Source of the DNA: DASUPK01 sp963736685
GTDB taxonomy: Bacteria > Actinomycetota > Thermoleophilia > Solirubrobacterales > 70-9
Assembly: GCA_963736685.1 (NCBI GenBank)
Contig: CAVTPZ010000037.1
Span: 1-64,000, forward strand
Reading direction: 5' to 3'
DNA length: 64,000 nt
This document shows positions 46,823 to 55,701 of this stretch, piece after piece. The notes under the pieces were generated by a model. That model made no database searches. It had not been told where the DNA came from and worked only from the letters and a program-made list of their open reading frames with translations. A program made the translations under genes and the position numbers. How positions within the stretch are numbered: position 1 is the first letter of the stretch; every line of letters begins with the position of its first letter.

Positions 46823-48013
46823 GTGGAGAAGCACGACGCGGTCATAGTCGGAGCGCGAAGCTCCGGGTCCACGCTGGCGACAGCGCTCGCCCAAAGCGAC
46901 TGGGACGTCGTGATGGTCGATCGGGACACCTTTCCGAGCACGACCGTCTCGACCCACCTTCTCTATCCCAACACACTGGCCCGCCTCGAGCGGCTAGGAG
47001 TGCTCGACACGCTTCAGTCCGAGCACGAGCTCGCCTTCGCCTCGCACCGGCTCGTCGCCCTGGGGCACGAGGTCGCCGGGAGGTACACACCGATCGAGGG
47101 GTTCGACCTCGGCCTCGCGCCACGCCGGGTGGCGCTCGACAAGGCCGGGGTGGACACGGCTCTCGCCGCCGGCGTCGAGGGAGTCTTCGGCACCCGGGTG
47201 GTGGACCTGCTCGGTGACGACACTGAAGACGATCCCGTCCGCGGCGTCCGGCTGGCCGACGGACGCGAGATCGAGGCCACATGGGTGTTCGGCGCCGACG
47301 GCCGCGGATCGGTGGTGGCCGGCAAGCTCGGCCTTGAGAAGGAGCGCACCCAGCACGGCGAGCTCGCCTTCTCGTACTCCTACTGGAGCGGGATCCCGGT
47401 GGGTGAGCCGGTCTCGACGCTCCAGATCAACCTCGACGAGATGCTCTACCACGGGCCGGTGGAGGACGGGCTCTATCTCGTGATCGCCAACGGCGTCCCG
47501 GACCTCGCGCAGGGCACCAAGGCCGAGCGGGAGCGCAAGTACATGGAGACGATCCGGCGGTTCCCGGAGACCCTCGATCCGACGCTGCTGGACGGCGCCG
47601 AGATGGTCACCGAGGTGACCGTGGCTCCGGAGACCCTGATGCGCGGCTTCTACCGGCGGCCGACCGGGCCGGGTTGGGCCCTGGTGGGCGACGCCAGCTA
47701 TTTCAAGCACCCGGGGACCGCGCAGGGGATAGGGGACGCGGTGGAGGCGGCGCTGTACGTGGCCGACACCCTCTCGGCAGGTGGCGACCTGGACGGATAC
47801 GAGGAGTGGCGAGACGCCAAGTCAGCCGAGCACTACGACTGGTCCTTCGCATGGGGGCGTTTCCCCAACCCGGAGAGCGCCGAGCCCCTCTTCCGGGGCT
47901 GGGCCTCCGATCCGGACGCGGGACAGGACCTGCGGGACTGCCTGGCCCGGACGGTCGAGCCATCCCAGCTGATGAGCGCCGAGCGCCTCGAGCGCTGGTT
48001 CGCTCCGGCCTAG
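46823..48013 (+). CDS. FAD-dependent oxidoreductase (PHBH/geranylgeranyl-reductase fold)
   Basis: A 396-residue flavoprotein. The N-terminal dinucleotide motif is DAVIVGARSSGSTLATALA, the GD motif region is GPGWALVGDASYFKHPGTAQ followed by GIGDAVEAALYVADTL, and the middle DG motif is WVFGADGRGSVVAGKLG. These mark the aromatic hydroxylase/halogenase/geranylgeranyl reductase group. GTG 46823 is eight bases after TAAGGT. Substrate is unknown. The stop overlaps that of the convergent FG-GAP gene. Confidence 0.83.
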   Translation: MEKHDAVIVGARSSGSTLATALAQSDWDVVMVDRDTFPSTTVSTHLLYPNTLARLERLGVLDTLQSEHELAFASHRLVALGHEVAGRYTPIEGFDLGLAPRRVALDKAGVDTALAAGVEGVFGTRVVDLLGDDTEDDPVRGVRLADGREIEATWVFGADGRGSVVAGKLGLEKERTQHGELAFSYSYWSGIPVGEPVSTLQINLDEMLYHGPVEDGLYLVIANGVPDLAQGTKAERERKYMETIRRFPETLDPTLLDGAEMVTEVTVAPETLMRGFYRRPTGPGWALVGDASYFKHPGTAQGIGDAVEAALYVADTLSAGGDLDGYEEWRDAKSAEHYDWSFAWGRFPNPESAEPLFRGWASDPDAGQDLRDCLARTVEPSQLMSAERLERWFAPA

Positions 48014-49329
48014 CGCCGCTTCTTCTTCTTGCACTTCTTCTTGGCCGCGGCGGCGCGGTGGCGCTTCTTCTTCTTGCACTTCTTCTTCGAAACCGCTGGC
48101 TTCTGCGCCGGCGGTGATGCGGCAGGTGGGCCGGGTTGGAGCGAGGTCAGGACCGTGACCGAGTTCGAGTCGTAGTTCGCCACGGCCGCGTCGGCCATGG
48201 CGTCGGCATCGAACGCGCCTGTCGCAACCGCGTCAGGGGAGGTCCCCACCGCCGGTGAGGTGTCAGCGGTGACATCGCCGTTTCCGTCGGAGAGGATCAC
48301 TGTCGCGGTCCCCGCGGTGCGGTTGGCCGTGATCCCGTCCTGGTCGCCATCTCCGTCAAGATCGCCCATGGCGATCGCGACTGGGTCTGCTCCGGTCATC
48401 TCGACGCCCCCGAAGTCGAAGAAGGTGCCGTCGGTCCTTCCGTACGCCGGCCAGACCTGATCCGGACCCTGGTTCGCAGTCAGCATGTCGGGCTCCGCGG
48501 CGTTCGCGGGGACCGGACTGCCGGGGTTCAGGCTGCCGACCACGATCCCGCTCGGATCCGATCCGGGGATCCCCATTGACGTGTAGAGGGTGCCCTCACC
48601 GGTGAACTCTCCGGTCCCATCTCCGAGCAGCTCGAGGACCTGATCGCTGGCCTGACTGGCGACGAGTGCATCCAGGTTGGCGTCGGGCGTCATCGTGGTG
48701 CCGCCCAGCTGGATGACCGCGATCGCGACCGGATTGATCGCCTTCAGCGACGCCGTGGCGCCGACGTCCGTCGGCGTTGGATCCGCCGCGAAGCCGCCCA
48801 TTCCGTCGCCGAGGTGGACCGACACGGTGCTGGAGCCCTGATTCGCGGAGACGAGGTCGGCCTTGCTGTCATTGTTGAAGTCGCCCGTCGCGATCGCGCG
48901 AGGATCGCTGTTGGTCCCGGTCGAGACGGCGCCGGCGTCGCTGAACGCCCCCGTTCCGTCGCCGAGACGGATCGCGATGTTGTCATTCCCGACGCTGGCG
49001 ACGGCGAGGTCCGTGAAGGCGTCGCCGTTGAAGTTTCCGGTGACGACCGAGCTCGGCGCATCCCCGACCGAGACGGGAGTGCCCGTCGTGAACTGGCCGA
49101 ACCCGTTGCCCAGCAGGATCGAGACGCTGTCCGAGCCCTCATTCGCCACAGCGAGATCCTGGGCGCCACCGTTGAAGTTGCCGACGGCCAACGAGGTCGG
49201 ATGGGTGCCGACGGGCACGTCGCTCCTGAAGAAGCTGACCGCTCCCGCGCTGCCCGGGGCGAGGAGGAGCGCTCCAATCGCCAGCAACAGAGAGCTGATC
49301 CCTCTCCCCGATGTCAGTCCCCCTGACAT
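48010..49329 (-). CDS. Secreted FG-GAP/VCBS-repeat protein with Lys/Cys-rich tail
   Basis: A 439-residue exported protein. A signal peptide covers about 30 residues (hydrophobic ISSLLLAIGALLLAPGSAGA). It is followed by beta-propeller repeats with the FG-GAP pattern, for example VGNFNGGAQDLAVANEGSD, TGNFNGDAFTDLAVASVGND and MGDLDGDGDQDGITANRT, where Asp-rich loops would bind Ca2+. The C-terminus has a Pro/Ala linker and then two copies of KKKCKKKKR. Such tails are frequent in secreted proteins of Thermoleophilia, to my knowledge, and may tether the protein to acidic wall polymers. Function unknown. Confidence 0.8.
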   Translation of the reverse strand: MSGGLTSGRGISSLLLAIGALLLAPGSAGAVSFFRSDVPVGTHPTSLAVGNFNGGAQDLAVANEGSDSVSILLGNGFGQFTTGTPVSVGDAPSSVVTGNFNGDAFTDLAVASVGNDNIAIRLGDGTGAFSDAGAVSTGTNSDPRAIATGDFNNDSKADLVSANQGSSTVSVHLGDGMGGFAADPTPTDVGATASLKAINPVAIAVIQLGGTTMTPDANLDALVASQASDQVLELLGDGTGEFTGEGTLYTSMGIPGSDPSGIVVGSLNPGSPVPANAAEPDMLTANQGPDQVWPAYGRTDGTFFDFGGVEMTGADPVAIAMGDLDGDGDQDGITANRTAGTATVILSDGNGDVTADTSPAVGTSPDAVATGAFDADAMADAAVANYDSNSVTVLTSLQPGPPAASPPAQKPAVSKKKCKKKKRHRAAAAKKKCKKKKRR

Positions 49330-49379
49330 CCCTATTCAGGTTACGCGCCGCGGGCGCGCCGGGATTGGCTTTGGACGAA

Positions 49380-50825
49380 TCAGCCCTGGAAGGTGACCAG
49401 GCGCTCCTCGGTGAGCTCGCGCACCGCGTAGTGCGGGCCCTCTCTCGTGTTGCCCGAGTCCTTGACGCCGCCGTAGGGCATCTGGTCCGTCCGGAAGGTC
49501 GGCACCTCGTTGATCAGAACTCCGCCGAACTGGAGCCTCTGCCCGGCCTTGATCGCGTTGCCGACGTCGCGCGTGAACACTCCGGCCTGCAGGCCGTAGC
49601 GCGAATCGTTCGCCATCTCCAGGCCGTCGTCGAATCTCTTGAACGTGTGGATGGTGGCGACCGGCCCGAAGATCTCGTCCTTCCATGTGTGACACCCACG
49701 GGGGTCGTCCTCGATCACCGTCGGAGCGATGCACCGATCCTCGTCGACGAGCTCGCCGCCGGTCAGGATCTCCCCGCCCTTCGCCGCCGCCTCGTCGATC
49801 CACTCCTTGACCCGGTCCTTGTCGCCGGGGGAGATCACGGGGCCGACGTCGGTCTTCTCGTCCATCGGATCCCCGACGACCAGCGACTCGACGTTCTTGA
49901 CGAAGCGCTCGGTGAATTCCTCGGCGATCGACTCGTGGAGCAGGATGCGCTGAACCGAGATGCAGCTCTGACCGGCGTGGGAGTAGGCGTGAATCTGAGC
50001 CTTGTCGGCCGCCGTCTCCCAGTCGCCGTCCTCGTTGACGATCAGTGGGGCATTCGAGCCGAGCTCGAGGTTGACCTTCTTGTGAGGGACCGCGGAGCGA
50101 ATACCCCATCCGACTTCGGCGGAGCCGGTGAAGGTGATCGCATGGGTCCGCTGGCTTTCGACGATTGCGTTGCCCACATCCGAGCCCGAGCCGCAGACGA
50201 CCTGCAGCCAGTTCTCCGGCAGGCCCGCGTCATAGAAGACCTCGGCCAGCTTGATCGCGGAGATCGGCGTCTGGCCGGCGGGCTTCAGGACCACGGCGTT
50301 GCCCGCGGCGATCGCGGGCCCGAGCTTGTGGGCGACGAGATTGAGCGGGAAGTTGAACGGGCTGATCGCGCCGACCACGCCATAGGGCACGCGCATCACG
50401 ATGCCGAGCTTGCCCTCGCCGGCCGCGCCGGCGTCCATCGGAACCATGTGGCCGGTGAGGCTGCGCGCCTCGACGGCCGCGAACTCGAGCGTGCCGACGC
50501 AGCGCTGGGCCTCCACCCGGGCTGTCTTGACCGGCTTGCCGGCCTCTGCGGCGATCGTCATCGTGAGATCGTCCTCGCGCTCGGCGACGAGCTCCGCGGC
50601 CCGGTCGAGGACCGCCGCCCGCTCGTGGGCGGGGAACTCCCCGGCCAGGAACGCCTCCGCCGCCTCATCGGTCGCCCGATCGACGAGGGCGGCGTCGCCC
50701 TTGGGGACCCGGCCGATCACGGTGCCGTCGTACGGAGCCTTCACCTCCGACCACACGCCGGTGTCGATCCACCCGCCGTCGACGTAGAGCTTGTGGTCCG
50801 TGGCCTGAATCGTGTCGGTCGCCAT
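49380..50825 (-). CDS. NAD(P)-dependent aldehyde dehydrogenase
   Basis: A 481-residue soluble ALDH. The oxyanion Asn is in ISPFNFPLN, the NAD-binding helix in FTGSAEVGWGI, the general-base Glu in VNLELGSNAP and the catalytic Cys in HAGQSCISVQR. The conserved EIFGPVATIHTF and FGGVLINEVPTFRTDQMPYG complete the fold. The overall pattern resembles lactaldehyde or phosphonoacetaldehyde/sulfoacetaldehyde-type members, but substrate cannot be read from sequence. Monocistronic by layout. Confidence 0.9.
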   Translation of the reverse strand: MATDTIQATDHKLYVDGGWIDTGVWSEVKAPYDGTVIGRVPKGDAALVDRATDEAAEAFLAGEFPAHERAAVLDRAAELVAEREDDLTMTIAAEAGKPVKTARVEAQRCVGTLEFAAVEARSLTGHMVPMDAGAAGEGKLGIVMRVPYGVVGAISPFNFPLNLVAHKLGPAIAAGNAVVLKPAGQTPISAIKLAEVFYDAGLPENWLQVVCGSGSDVGNAIVESQRTHAITFTGSAEVGWGIRSAVPHKKVNLELGSNAPLIVNEDGDWETAADKAQIHAYSHAGQSCISVQRILLHESIAEEFTERFVKNVESLVVGDPMDEKTDVGPVISPGDKDRVKEWIDEAAAKGGEILTGGELVDEDRCIAPTVIEDDPRGCHTWKDEIFGPVATIHTFKRFDDGLEMANDSRYGLQAGVFTRDVGNAIKAGQRLQFGGVLINEVPTFRTDQMPYGGVKDSGNTREGPHYAVRELTEERLVTFQG

Positions 50826-50977
50826 CCTCGTCTCCTCCGTCTCTTCTCAGTCGTCTACCCACAGGCTAACCCGACCAGTCTCCCGGCCCCAGGGACGTGG
50901 TGGCCAGGGCCGCAATCCCCCCTGCTCCATCGTGGAGACCGCAACTTCCCGCCGCGTTACCCGTTATTCAGGGGGCA

Positions 50978-52087
50978 ATGATCCGGGGGACCCGACTCCT
51001 GCTGATCGCGCTCGCCTGCGTCCTCGCCGTCCCGGCCGCCGCCTCGGCCAAGACCTGGGTCGTCAAGGGCGCCGGGTTCGGGCACGGCGTGGGCATGAGC
51101 CAGTACGGGGCCTACGGCTATGCCAAGCATGGCTTCAAGTACGACCAGATCCTGACCCACTACTACACGGGCACGACGATCGGCACGACGGTGGAGCGGC
51201 CGGTCCGGGTGCTGCTGCGCGACTCGGTGGGCAGCGTCGCCTTCCACGGGGCCAACTCCGCCTGCGGCACCGGCATCAAGCCGGCCAAGACATACGTCGC
51301 GAAGCGGAAGGGCGGCGGCGTGGTGCTGCGCTCGAAGAAGGGGACCGTGGTCGCGCGGTGCGGCGCGGTGATGAGCGCCACCGGCGCCCCGACCGTCATC
51401 GTGGCCGGCAAGGGCACCTACCGGGGCTCGCTCGAGGTGAGGGGATCCTCCAGCGGACTCGACGCGATCAACGTGCTGGACGTCGAGGACTACGTGCGCG
51501 GAGTGGTCTCGCGGGAGTCGCCGTCGTCCTGGCCGATCGAGGCGCTCAAGGCCCAGGCGGTGGCCGCCCGGTCCTACGTTCTGTCGAGCGCCGGCCACGG
51601 CACCTTCGATGTCTTCGACGACACCCGCAGCCAGGCCTACGGCGGCGTCGCCGCGGAGACGGCGAAGACGGACCAGGCGGTCAGCGGCACCCACCTGCAG
51701 GTCGTCCTCTACAGGGGGACGATCGCCCAGACGTTCTTCTTCTCGACCTCGGGCGGGCACACGGAGAACAACGAGTTCTCGTCGCTGGGCTTCGGACAGC
51801 CGCCGGTCCCCTACCTGCGTGGGGTCGACGATCCCTACGAGGCGACGGCGGGCTCGCCCTACGAGCACTGGAAGCGGAAGTACTCGATCGGCCGGATCAG
51901 CGGAGCGCTCAGCGGAATCGGGCTGCGCGGCAAGCTGCGAAACATCGTCGTCACCCAACGAGGCGCATCGCCGCGGATCGTGCACGCGAACCTGATCGGC
52001 AGCGGCGGCACCACGACCGTCAACGGCCCGCAGCTGGCGAGCGCTCTCGGCCTGCCCGACACCTGGGCATTCTTCAAGAAGAAGTGA
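50978..52087 (+). CDS. SpoIID/LytB-domain secreted protein
   Basis: A 369-residue exported protein. The signal peptide is MIRGTRLLLIALACVLAVPAA... with cleavage near ASA. Directly after it lies GFGHGVGMSQYGAYGYAKHG and ILTHYYTGT, a motif that closes the SpoIID domain in Bacillus but stands first here. The SpoIID core follows (VLDVEDYVRGVVSRE, WPIEALKAQAVAARSYVL, TSGGHTENNE). In Bacillus, SpoIID is a lytic transglycosylase; here it would act on peptidoglycan at the cell surface. Its TGA overlaps the GTG of the aldo/keto reductase by GTGA. Confidence 0.88.
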   Translation: MIRGTRLLLIALACVLAVPAAASAKTWVVKGAGFGHGVGMSQYGAYGYAKHGFKYDQILTHYYTGTTIGTTVERPVRVLLRDSVGSVAFHGANSACGTGIKPAKTYVAKRKGGGVVLRSKKGTVVARCGAVMSATGAPTVIVAGKGTYRGSLEVRGSSSGLDAINVLDVEDYVRGVVSRESPSSWPIEALKAQAVAARSYVLSSAGHGTFDVFDDTRSQAYGGVAAETAKTDQAVSGTHLQVVLYRGTIAQTFFFSTSGGHTENNEFSSLGFGQPPVPYLRGVDDPYEATAGSPYEHWKRKYSIGRISGALSGIGLRGKLRNIVVTQRGASPRIVHANLIGSGGTTTVNGPQLASALGLPDTWAFFKKK

Positions 52088-52842
52088 CACTGACGATCGC
52101 AGGCACTGAGGTTCCCCGGATCGGCCTCGGGACCAATCGGCTCACCTCAACGCCGGAGAACCACGCTTTCCTGCGCGAGGCGGTCGATGCCGGCCTCGGG
52201 CTGATCGACACCGCCCACGTCTACACCGGGGGCGACAGCGAGCGCGCGATCGGAGAGGCCCTCTCGCCCCAGCCGGATGGGCTCGTCGTCGCCACCAAGG
52301 GCGGTTACGCGGGGAGCGGCGGCCGCGAGGCGCTGCGCGCGCAGATCGAGCAGAGCCTGGCGAGCCTCAAGGCCGAGGCGATCGACCTCTACTACCTCCA
52401 CCGCATCGACCCCGAGACTCCGCTCGCCGAGAGCCTCGGCGCGATCTCCGAGTACCGCGAGGCGGGGAAGATCAGGGAGATCGGCGTCTCGGCCGTCACC
52501 ATCGAGGAGATCGAGGCGGCCAGGGAGGTGGTGCCCATCGCGGCGGTCCAGAACCACTTCAACGTCGGAGAGCGCGGACACGACGACGTCGTCGACTACT
52601 GCGAGGACAACGACATCGTCTTCGTCCCCTACTACCCGGTGAAGGGCGACGCGCCGCCCGCCCTCGCCCAGATCGCCCGGAGGCATGACGCCTCTCCCGA
52701 GCAGATCGCACTCGCCTGGCTGCTGCATCGCTCGCCGGTCGTGCTTCCGATCCCGGGCACGCTCTCGATCGAGCATCTGCGAGAGAACCTCCGCGCACTC
52801 GACATCGAGCTCGCCGACGACGAGTACGACGCCCTCTCGTAG
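52084..52842 (+). CDS. Aldo/keto reductase
   Basis: A 252-residue TIM-barrel NAD(P)H oxidoreductase. The catalytic tetrad can be seen as Asp and Tyr in LIDTAHVYTGG, Lys in VVATKGGYAG and His in LYYLHRID. The cofactor-binding end is VVLPIPGTLSIEHLREN. The gene starts four bases inside the SpoIID-like gene, which gives translational coupling although no functional link is known. Confidence 0.9.
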   Translation: MTLTIAGTEVPRIGLGTNRLTSTPENHAFLREAVDAGLGLIDTAHVYTGGDSERAIGEALSPQPDGLVVATKGGYAGSGGREALRAQIEQSLASLKAEAIDLYYLHRIDPETPLAESLGAISEYREAGKIREIGVSAVTIEEIEAAREVVPIAAVQNHFNVGERGHDDVVDYCEDNDIVFVPYYPVKGDAPPALAQIARRHDASPEQIALAWLLHRSPVVLPIPGTLSIEHLRENLRALDIELADDEYDALS

Positions 52843-52851
52843 ATCGCCGGC

Positions 52852-53844
52852 CTAGCCGTCCGCGTACGGCTGCAGCGGGATGCCGTGGTCGGTGTCCCTG
52901 GTGCCGAACTCGTAGGCAGCGGCTCCCCTGACGGTGAGTCGCTGGGCGGCAACACCGTCGAGCTCGACGTCGAGCTCGAGGTCGGAGATCGAGCAGTTGA
53001 GCGTGTTGTGCTCGGGGCCGACCGGATCGGCGTAGATCCAGGCGACGAAGTCCTTGGCAGCGGCGTGGACATTGCCGGTGAGCTGGATGCCCTTGCCCCT
53101 GAGCTCGAAGCGGGCGCCCGTCGGCGACTCCTCCACGACTGTGCTCGGGACGTGGCCGAAACCGCCGAGCCGGTGCGGCTTCCCGTCGAGCATCAGCATT
53201 GCGTTCCCGACCCAGGGGGTGATCCGCCCGCCGACCTTGATCCGCCCGACCGCCATGTCGAAGTAGTCCTCCGCCGATCTTCCCTCGAAGCCCGACCCCT
53301 GGATCCAGACCCAGCGCTCGGCGTGCTCGGCGCCCCAGTTGTGGCCGATCATGCCCCGCCAGTCGGTCACGTCGACCCGCTCGCCGCCGACCTCGAGCTC
53401 GCCGTTGAAGACCGCGTCGGGATAGGGGCTCAGGAACTTCGTCTTCGGGAGCTTCGAGCGATAGAGGAAATCGCGCGGCAGGTGATGGAAGGGCTCGTGG
53501 CTGTCGGCGAAGCGCAGGTCCCACTTCGCCTCGAGCACGTCGGTGGCGACTCGCCCAACCGCTCGGCCGTCCGTGAGGGACGCGTCCGCCACGCGGATGT
53601 AGGTGTCGGGGGCGGCGCTCAGCTGATCGGCGGCGAACTGGCGTTTCGTCGCCCGCGGGCCTGCGGCGGAGGAATCGAAGAGGACGAACCAGATCGCACA
53701 GGTCGCATCCTCGCCCGGCCGCTTGTGGACCGTGTGGCGGATCCAGGCGGCCCGCCCGCCACCCGGCTGGACGAGCTTCAGGTAGAAGCTCTCGTAGTGG
53801 CCGGCCTTCGCGGGGATTCCCGGAAAGCGCGCTTCGGTCCTCAC
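52852..53844 (-). CDS. Hypothetical protein, possible CrtC/AttH lipocalin-like fold
   Basis: A 330-residue soluble, beta-rich protein. Distinct segments are GHYESFYLKLVQPGG, FLSPYPDAVFNGELEVGG and DWRGMIGHNWGAEHAERW followed by VWIQGSGF. The paired pattern of an early strand domain and a late GHNWG...W segment reminds me of the AttH/CrtC (hydroxyneurosporene synthase-like) and tocopherol-cyclase-like proteins, but the assignment is tentative. No signal peptide. It lies between convergent and divergent neighbours as a single gene. Confidence 0.5.
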   Translation of the reverse strand: MRTEARFPGIPAKAGHYESFYLKLVQPGGGRAAWIRHTVHKRPGEDATCAIWFVLFDSSAAGPRATKRQFAADQLSAAPDTYIRVADASLTDGRAVGRVATDVLEAKWDLRFADSHEPFHHLPRDFLYRSKLPKTKFLSPYPDAVFNGELEVGGERVDVTDWRGMIGHNWGAEHAERWVWIQGSGFEGRSAEDYFDMAVGRIKVGGRITPWVGNAMLMLDGKPHRLGGFGHVPSTVVEESPTGARFELRGKGIQLTGNVHAAAKDFVAWIYADPVGPEHNTLNCSISDLELDVELDGVAAQRLTVRGAAAYEFGTRDTDHGIPLQPYADG

Positions 53845-53915
53845 GGTAGGGACGCTATAGGCCCGTGGCGGCGAGCTGGTCCGCGGTCACGGCCGCGTTC
53901 TTGACGTTCGGGCGC

Positions 53916-54989
53916 CTAGGTCTTGATGTGGATGACGTCGCCGTCGGCGACGACGTAGTCCCGGCCCTCGGTGCGGAGCGTGCCGCGCTCGCGGGCGGCC
54001 GCGTAGCCGCCGGCGTCGAGCAGCTCGTCCCAGGCGATCACCTCGGCGCGGACGAAGGCCTTCTGGATGTCGCCGTGCACGCGGCCGGCGGCGTCCCAGG
54101 CCGAGCCGCCGCGGCGGAGGGTGTGCGCCTGCGCGGGCTTGTCGGTATCCGCGGTGAAGAAGCTCTCCAGTTGGAGCAGGTCGAACGCTGCGCGAATCAG
54201 CCGCTCGAGCCCCGAGCGCTCGATGCCGAGCTCGCCCCGCATCTCTTCGGCCTCCTCCTCGTCGAGCTCCCTCAGGTCTGCCTCGATGCGGGCCGAGATC
54301 ACGACCACCTTTGCATCCATCGTCTCGGCGTGGGCGAGCAGCTCCGGTGGCGCCTCCGTCTCACCCTCGTCCACGTTGACCACGTAGAGGACGGGCTTCC
54401 CGGTGAGCGGCGAGAGGCTCCGCATCGCGTCGGGCGCCGCCTCGGGAACCAGGACCTCGCGGGCGGGGCGGCCCCCCTGGAGTGCTTCCACGACCCGCTC
54501 GAGCCACTCGCGATCGGCGACAGCCGCCTTGTCCCCGCCGCGGGCCTGCTTCGTGACCCGCTCGAGGCGGCGCTCGGCGCTCTCCAGGTCGGCGGCGAGC
54601 AGCTCGGTTTCGATCAGCTCGGCGTCGGCGACCGGGTCGACCCGCCCCTCGGGGTGAGCCACTGCGCTCGATCCGTGGGCCCGAATCACGTGGCAGATCG
54701 CATCCGTCTCGCGGATCGAGGCCAGGAACTGGTTGCCGAGCCCCTCCCCCTGTGACGCGCCCTTGACCAGGCCGGCGATGTCGTGGAAGTAGATGGTCTC
54801 GTGGACAGTCTCCGAAGCGCCGAGCATCTGCGCGATTCGGTCCAGCCGTTCGTCCGGAACGCCCACCACGGCGACGTTCGGCTCGACCGTCGTGAACGGG
54901 TAGTCGCCGGTCTCGGCGCCGGCCGCGGTGAGGGCGTTGAAAAGGGTCGACTTGCCCGCGTTGGGCATGCCGACGATCCCGATCTTCAT
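53916..54989 (-). CDS. ychF: Ribosome-associated ATPase YchF (Obg family)
   Basis: A 357-residue P-loop NTPase conserved in nearly all bacteria. G1 is GIVGMPNAGKSTLFNAL, G3 is FHDIAGLVKGAS, and G4 is VLYVVNVDE, where NxxD/E replaces NKxD, explaining ATP rather than GTP preference. The TGS-like end is AWDELLDAGGYAAARERGT to GDVIHIKT. ATG 54989 overlaps the stop of the PAP2 gene (TGATG), so the two are coupled. Confidence 0.94.
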   Translation of the reverse strand: MKIGIVGMPNAGKSTLFNALTAAGAETGDYPFTTVEPNVAVVGVPDERLDRIAQMLGASETVHETIYFHDIAGLVKGASQGEGLGNQFLASIRETDAICHVIRAHGSSAVAHPEGRVDPVADAELIETELLAADLESAERRLERVTKQARGGDKAAVADREWLERVVEALQGGRPAREVLVPEAAPDAMRSLSPLTGKPVLYVVNVDEGETEAPPELLAHAETMDAKVVVISARIEADLRELDEEEAEEMRGELGIERSGLERLIRAAFDLLQLESFFTADTDKPAQAHTLRRGGSAWDAAGRVHGDIQKAFVRAEVIAWDELLDAGGYAAARERGTLRTEGRDYVVADGDVIHIKT

Positions 54990-55480
54990 CAGAGGGGGAC
55001 GATCAGGCCGAGGGCAGTGCCCAGGATGGCGCCGGCGATGACGTCGGAGGGGTAGTGCATGCCGAGATACGGGCGGCAGAGGGCGATCGCGCCGGCGAGG
55101 ATGAAGAGGAATGCCGCCTCGGGCGCGATGCGCGTCATCGCCGTCGCGCAGGCGAACGAGGAGGTGGCGTGGGCCGACGGGAAGCTCAGCGAGCTGGGCG
55201 CGCCGCCGAGCGGCGGGAGGCCCTCGAGAACCGGCCGCGGGCGCCGGACGATGAGCTTGATCGCGAAGTTGAGCCCGATCGCGACCGGGCCGAGGAAGCC
55301 CGCTACGACCCAGTCCTCGCCGTTGTCGGGATCGACGAAGGCCATCACGATCCCGATCGCGAACCAGACCGCGCCGTACTCGCCGATTTTGCCCAGCGCC
55401 TTCCCCACCGCCTCCGCGGGCGGGCTGTGGGAGCGGGTGCGCATCGCATAGAGGATCCGGCTGTCGAGGCGCTGGAGCAC
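54989..55480 (-). CDS. PAP2-family membrane phosphatase
   Basis: A 163-residue membrane protein with about five helices. The three phosphatase motifs are KLIVRRPRP, PSAHA with the preceding Ser (FPSAHATSS) and CRPYLGMHYPSD, where the catalytic His and Asp are kept and the usual SR pair is CR. It may dephosphorylate undecaprenyl diphosphate or phosphatidyl lipids. It is upstream of and overlapping with ychF. Confidence 0.88.
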   Translation of the reverse strand: MLQRLDSRILYAMRTRSHSPPAEAVGKALGKIGEYGAVWFAIGIVMAFVDPDNGEDWVVAGFLGPVAIGLNFAIKLIVRRPRPVLEGLPPLGGAPSSLSFPSAHATSSFACATAMTRIAPEAAFLFILAGAIALCRPYLGMHYPSDVIAGAILGTALGLIVPL

Positions 55481-55497
55481 CGGCGCAGAATACGGTT

Positions 55498-55701
55498 GTG
55501 CGATGGCCTCGGACGCCGAGGGAGCTGCTTCGCGTCGCGCTCGGCCTCGCCGCCTTCACGGGGTTCTACTTCTCGATCGCGATCTTCACCGACTCGACCT
55601 ACCGCGAGGAGTTCCTCGACGAGCTCACCTCGGAGATGCGGAAGAGCTTCGAGGAACGCGCCGCGTATCTGAAGCTGCGCGAGAATCCGGCAAGTGGCTG
55701 A
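55498..55701 (+). CDS. Small single-pass membrane protein
   Basis: A 67-residue protein from GTG 55498 with a basic start (MRWPRTPRELLR), one hydrophobic helix (VALGLAAFTGFYFSIAIF) and an acidic, helical tail (YREEFLDELTSEMRKSFEE). No family recognised. Its stop lies inside the start of the BtrH-like gene (eight-base overlap), which suggests joint production and perhaps interaction. Confidence 0.6.
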   Translation: MRWPRTPRELLRVALGLAAFTGFYFSIAIFTDSTYREEFLDELTSEMRKSFEERAAYLKLRENPASG

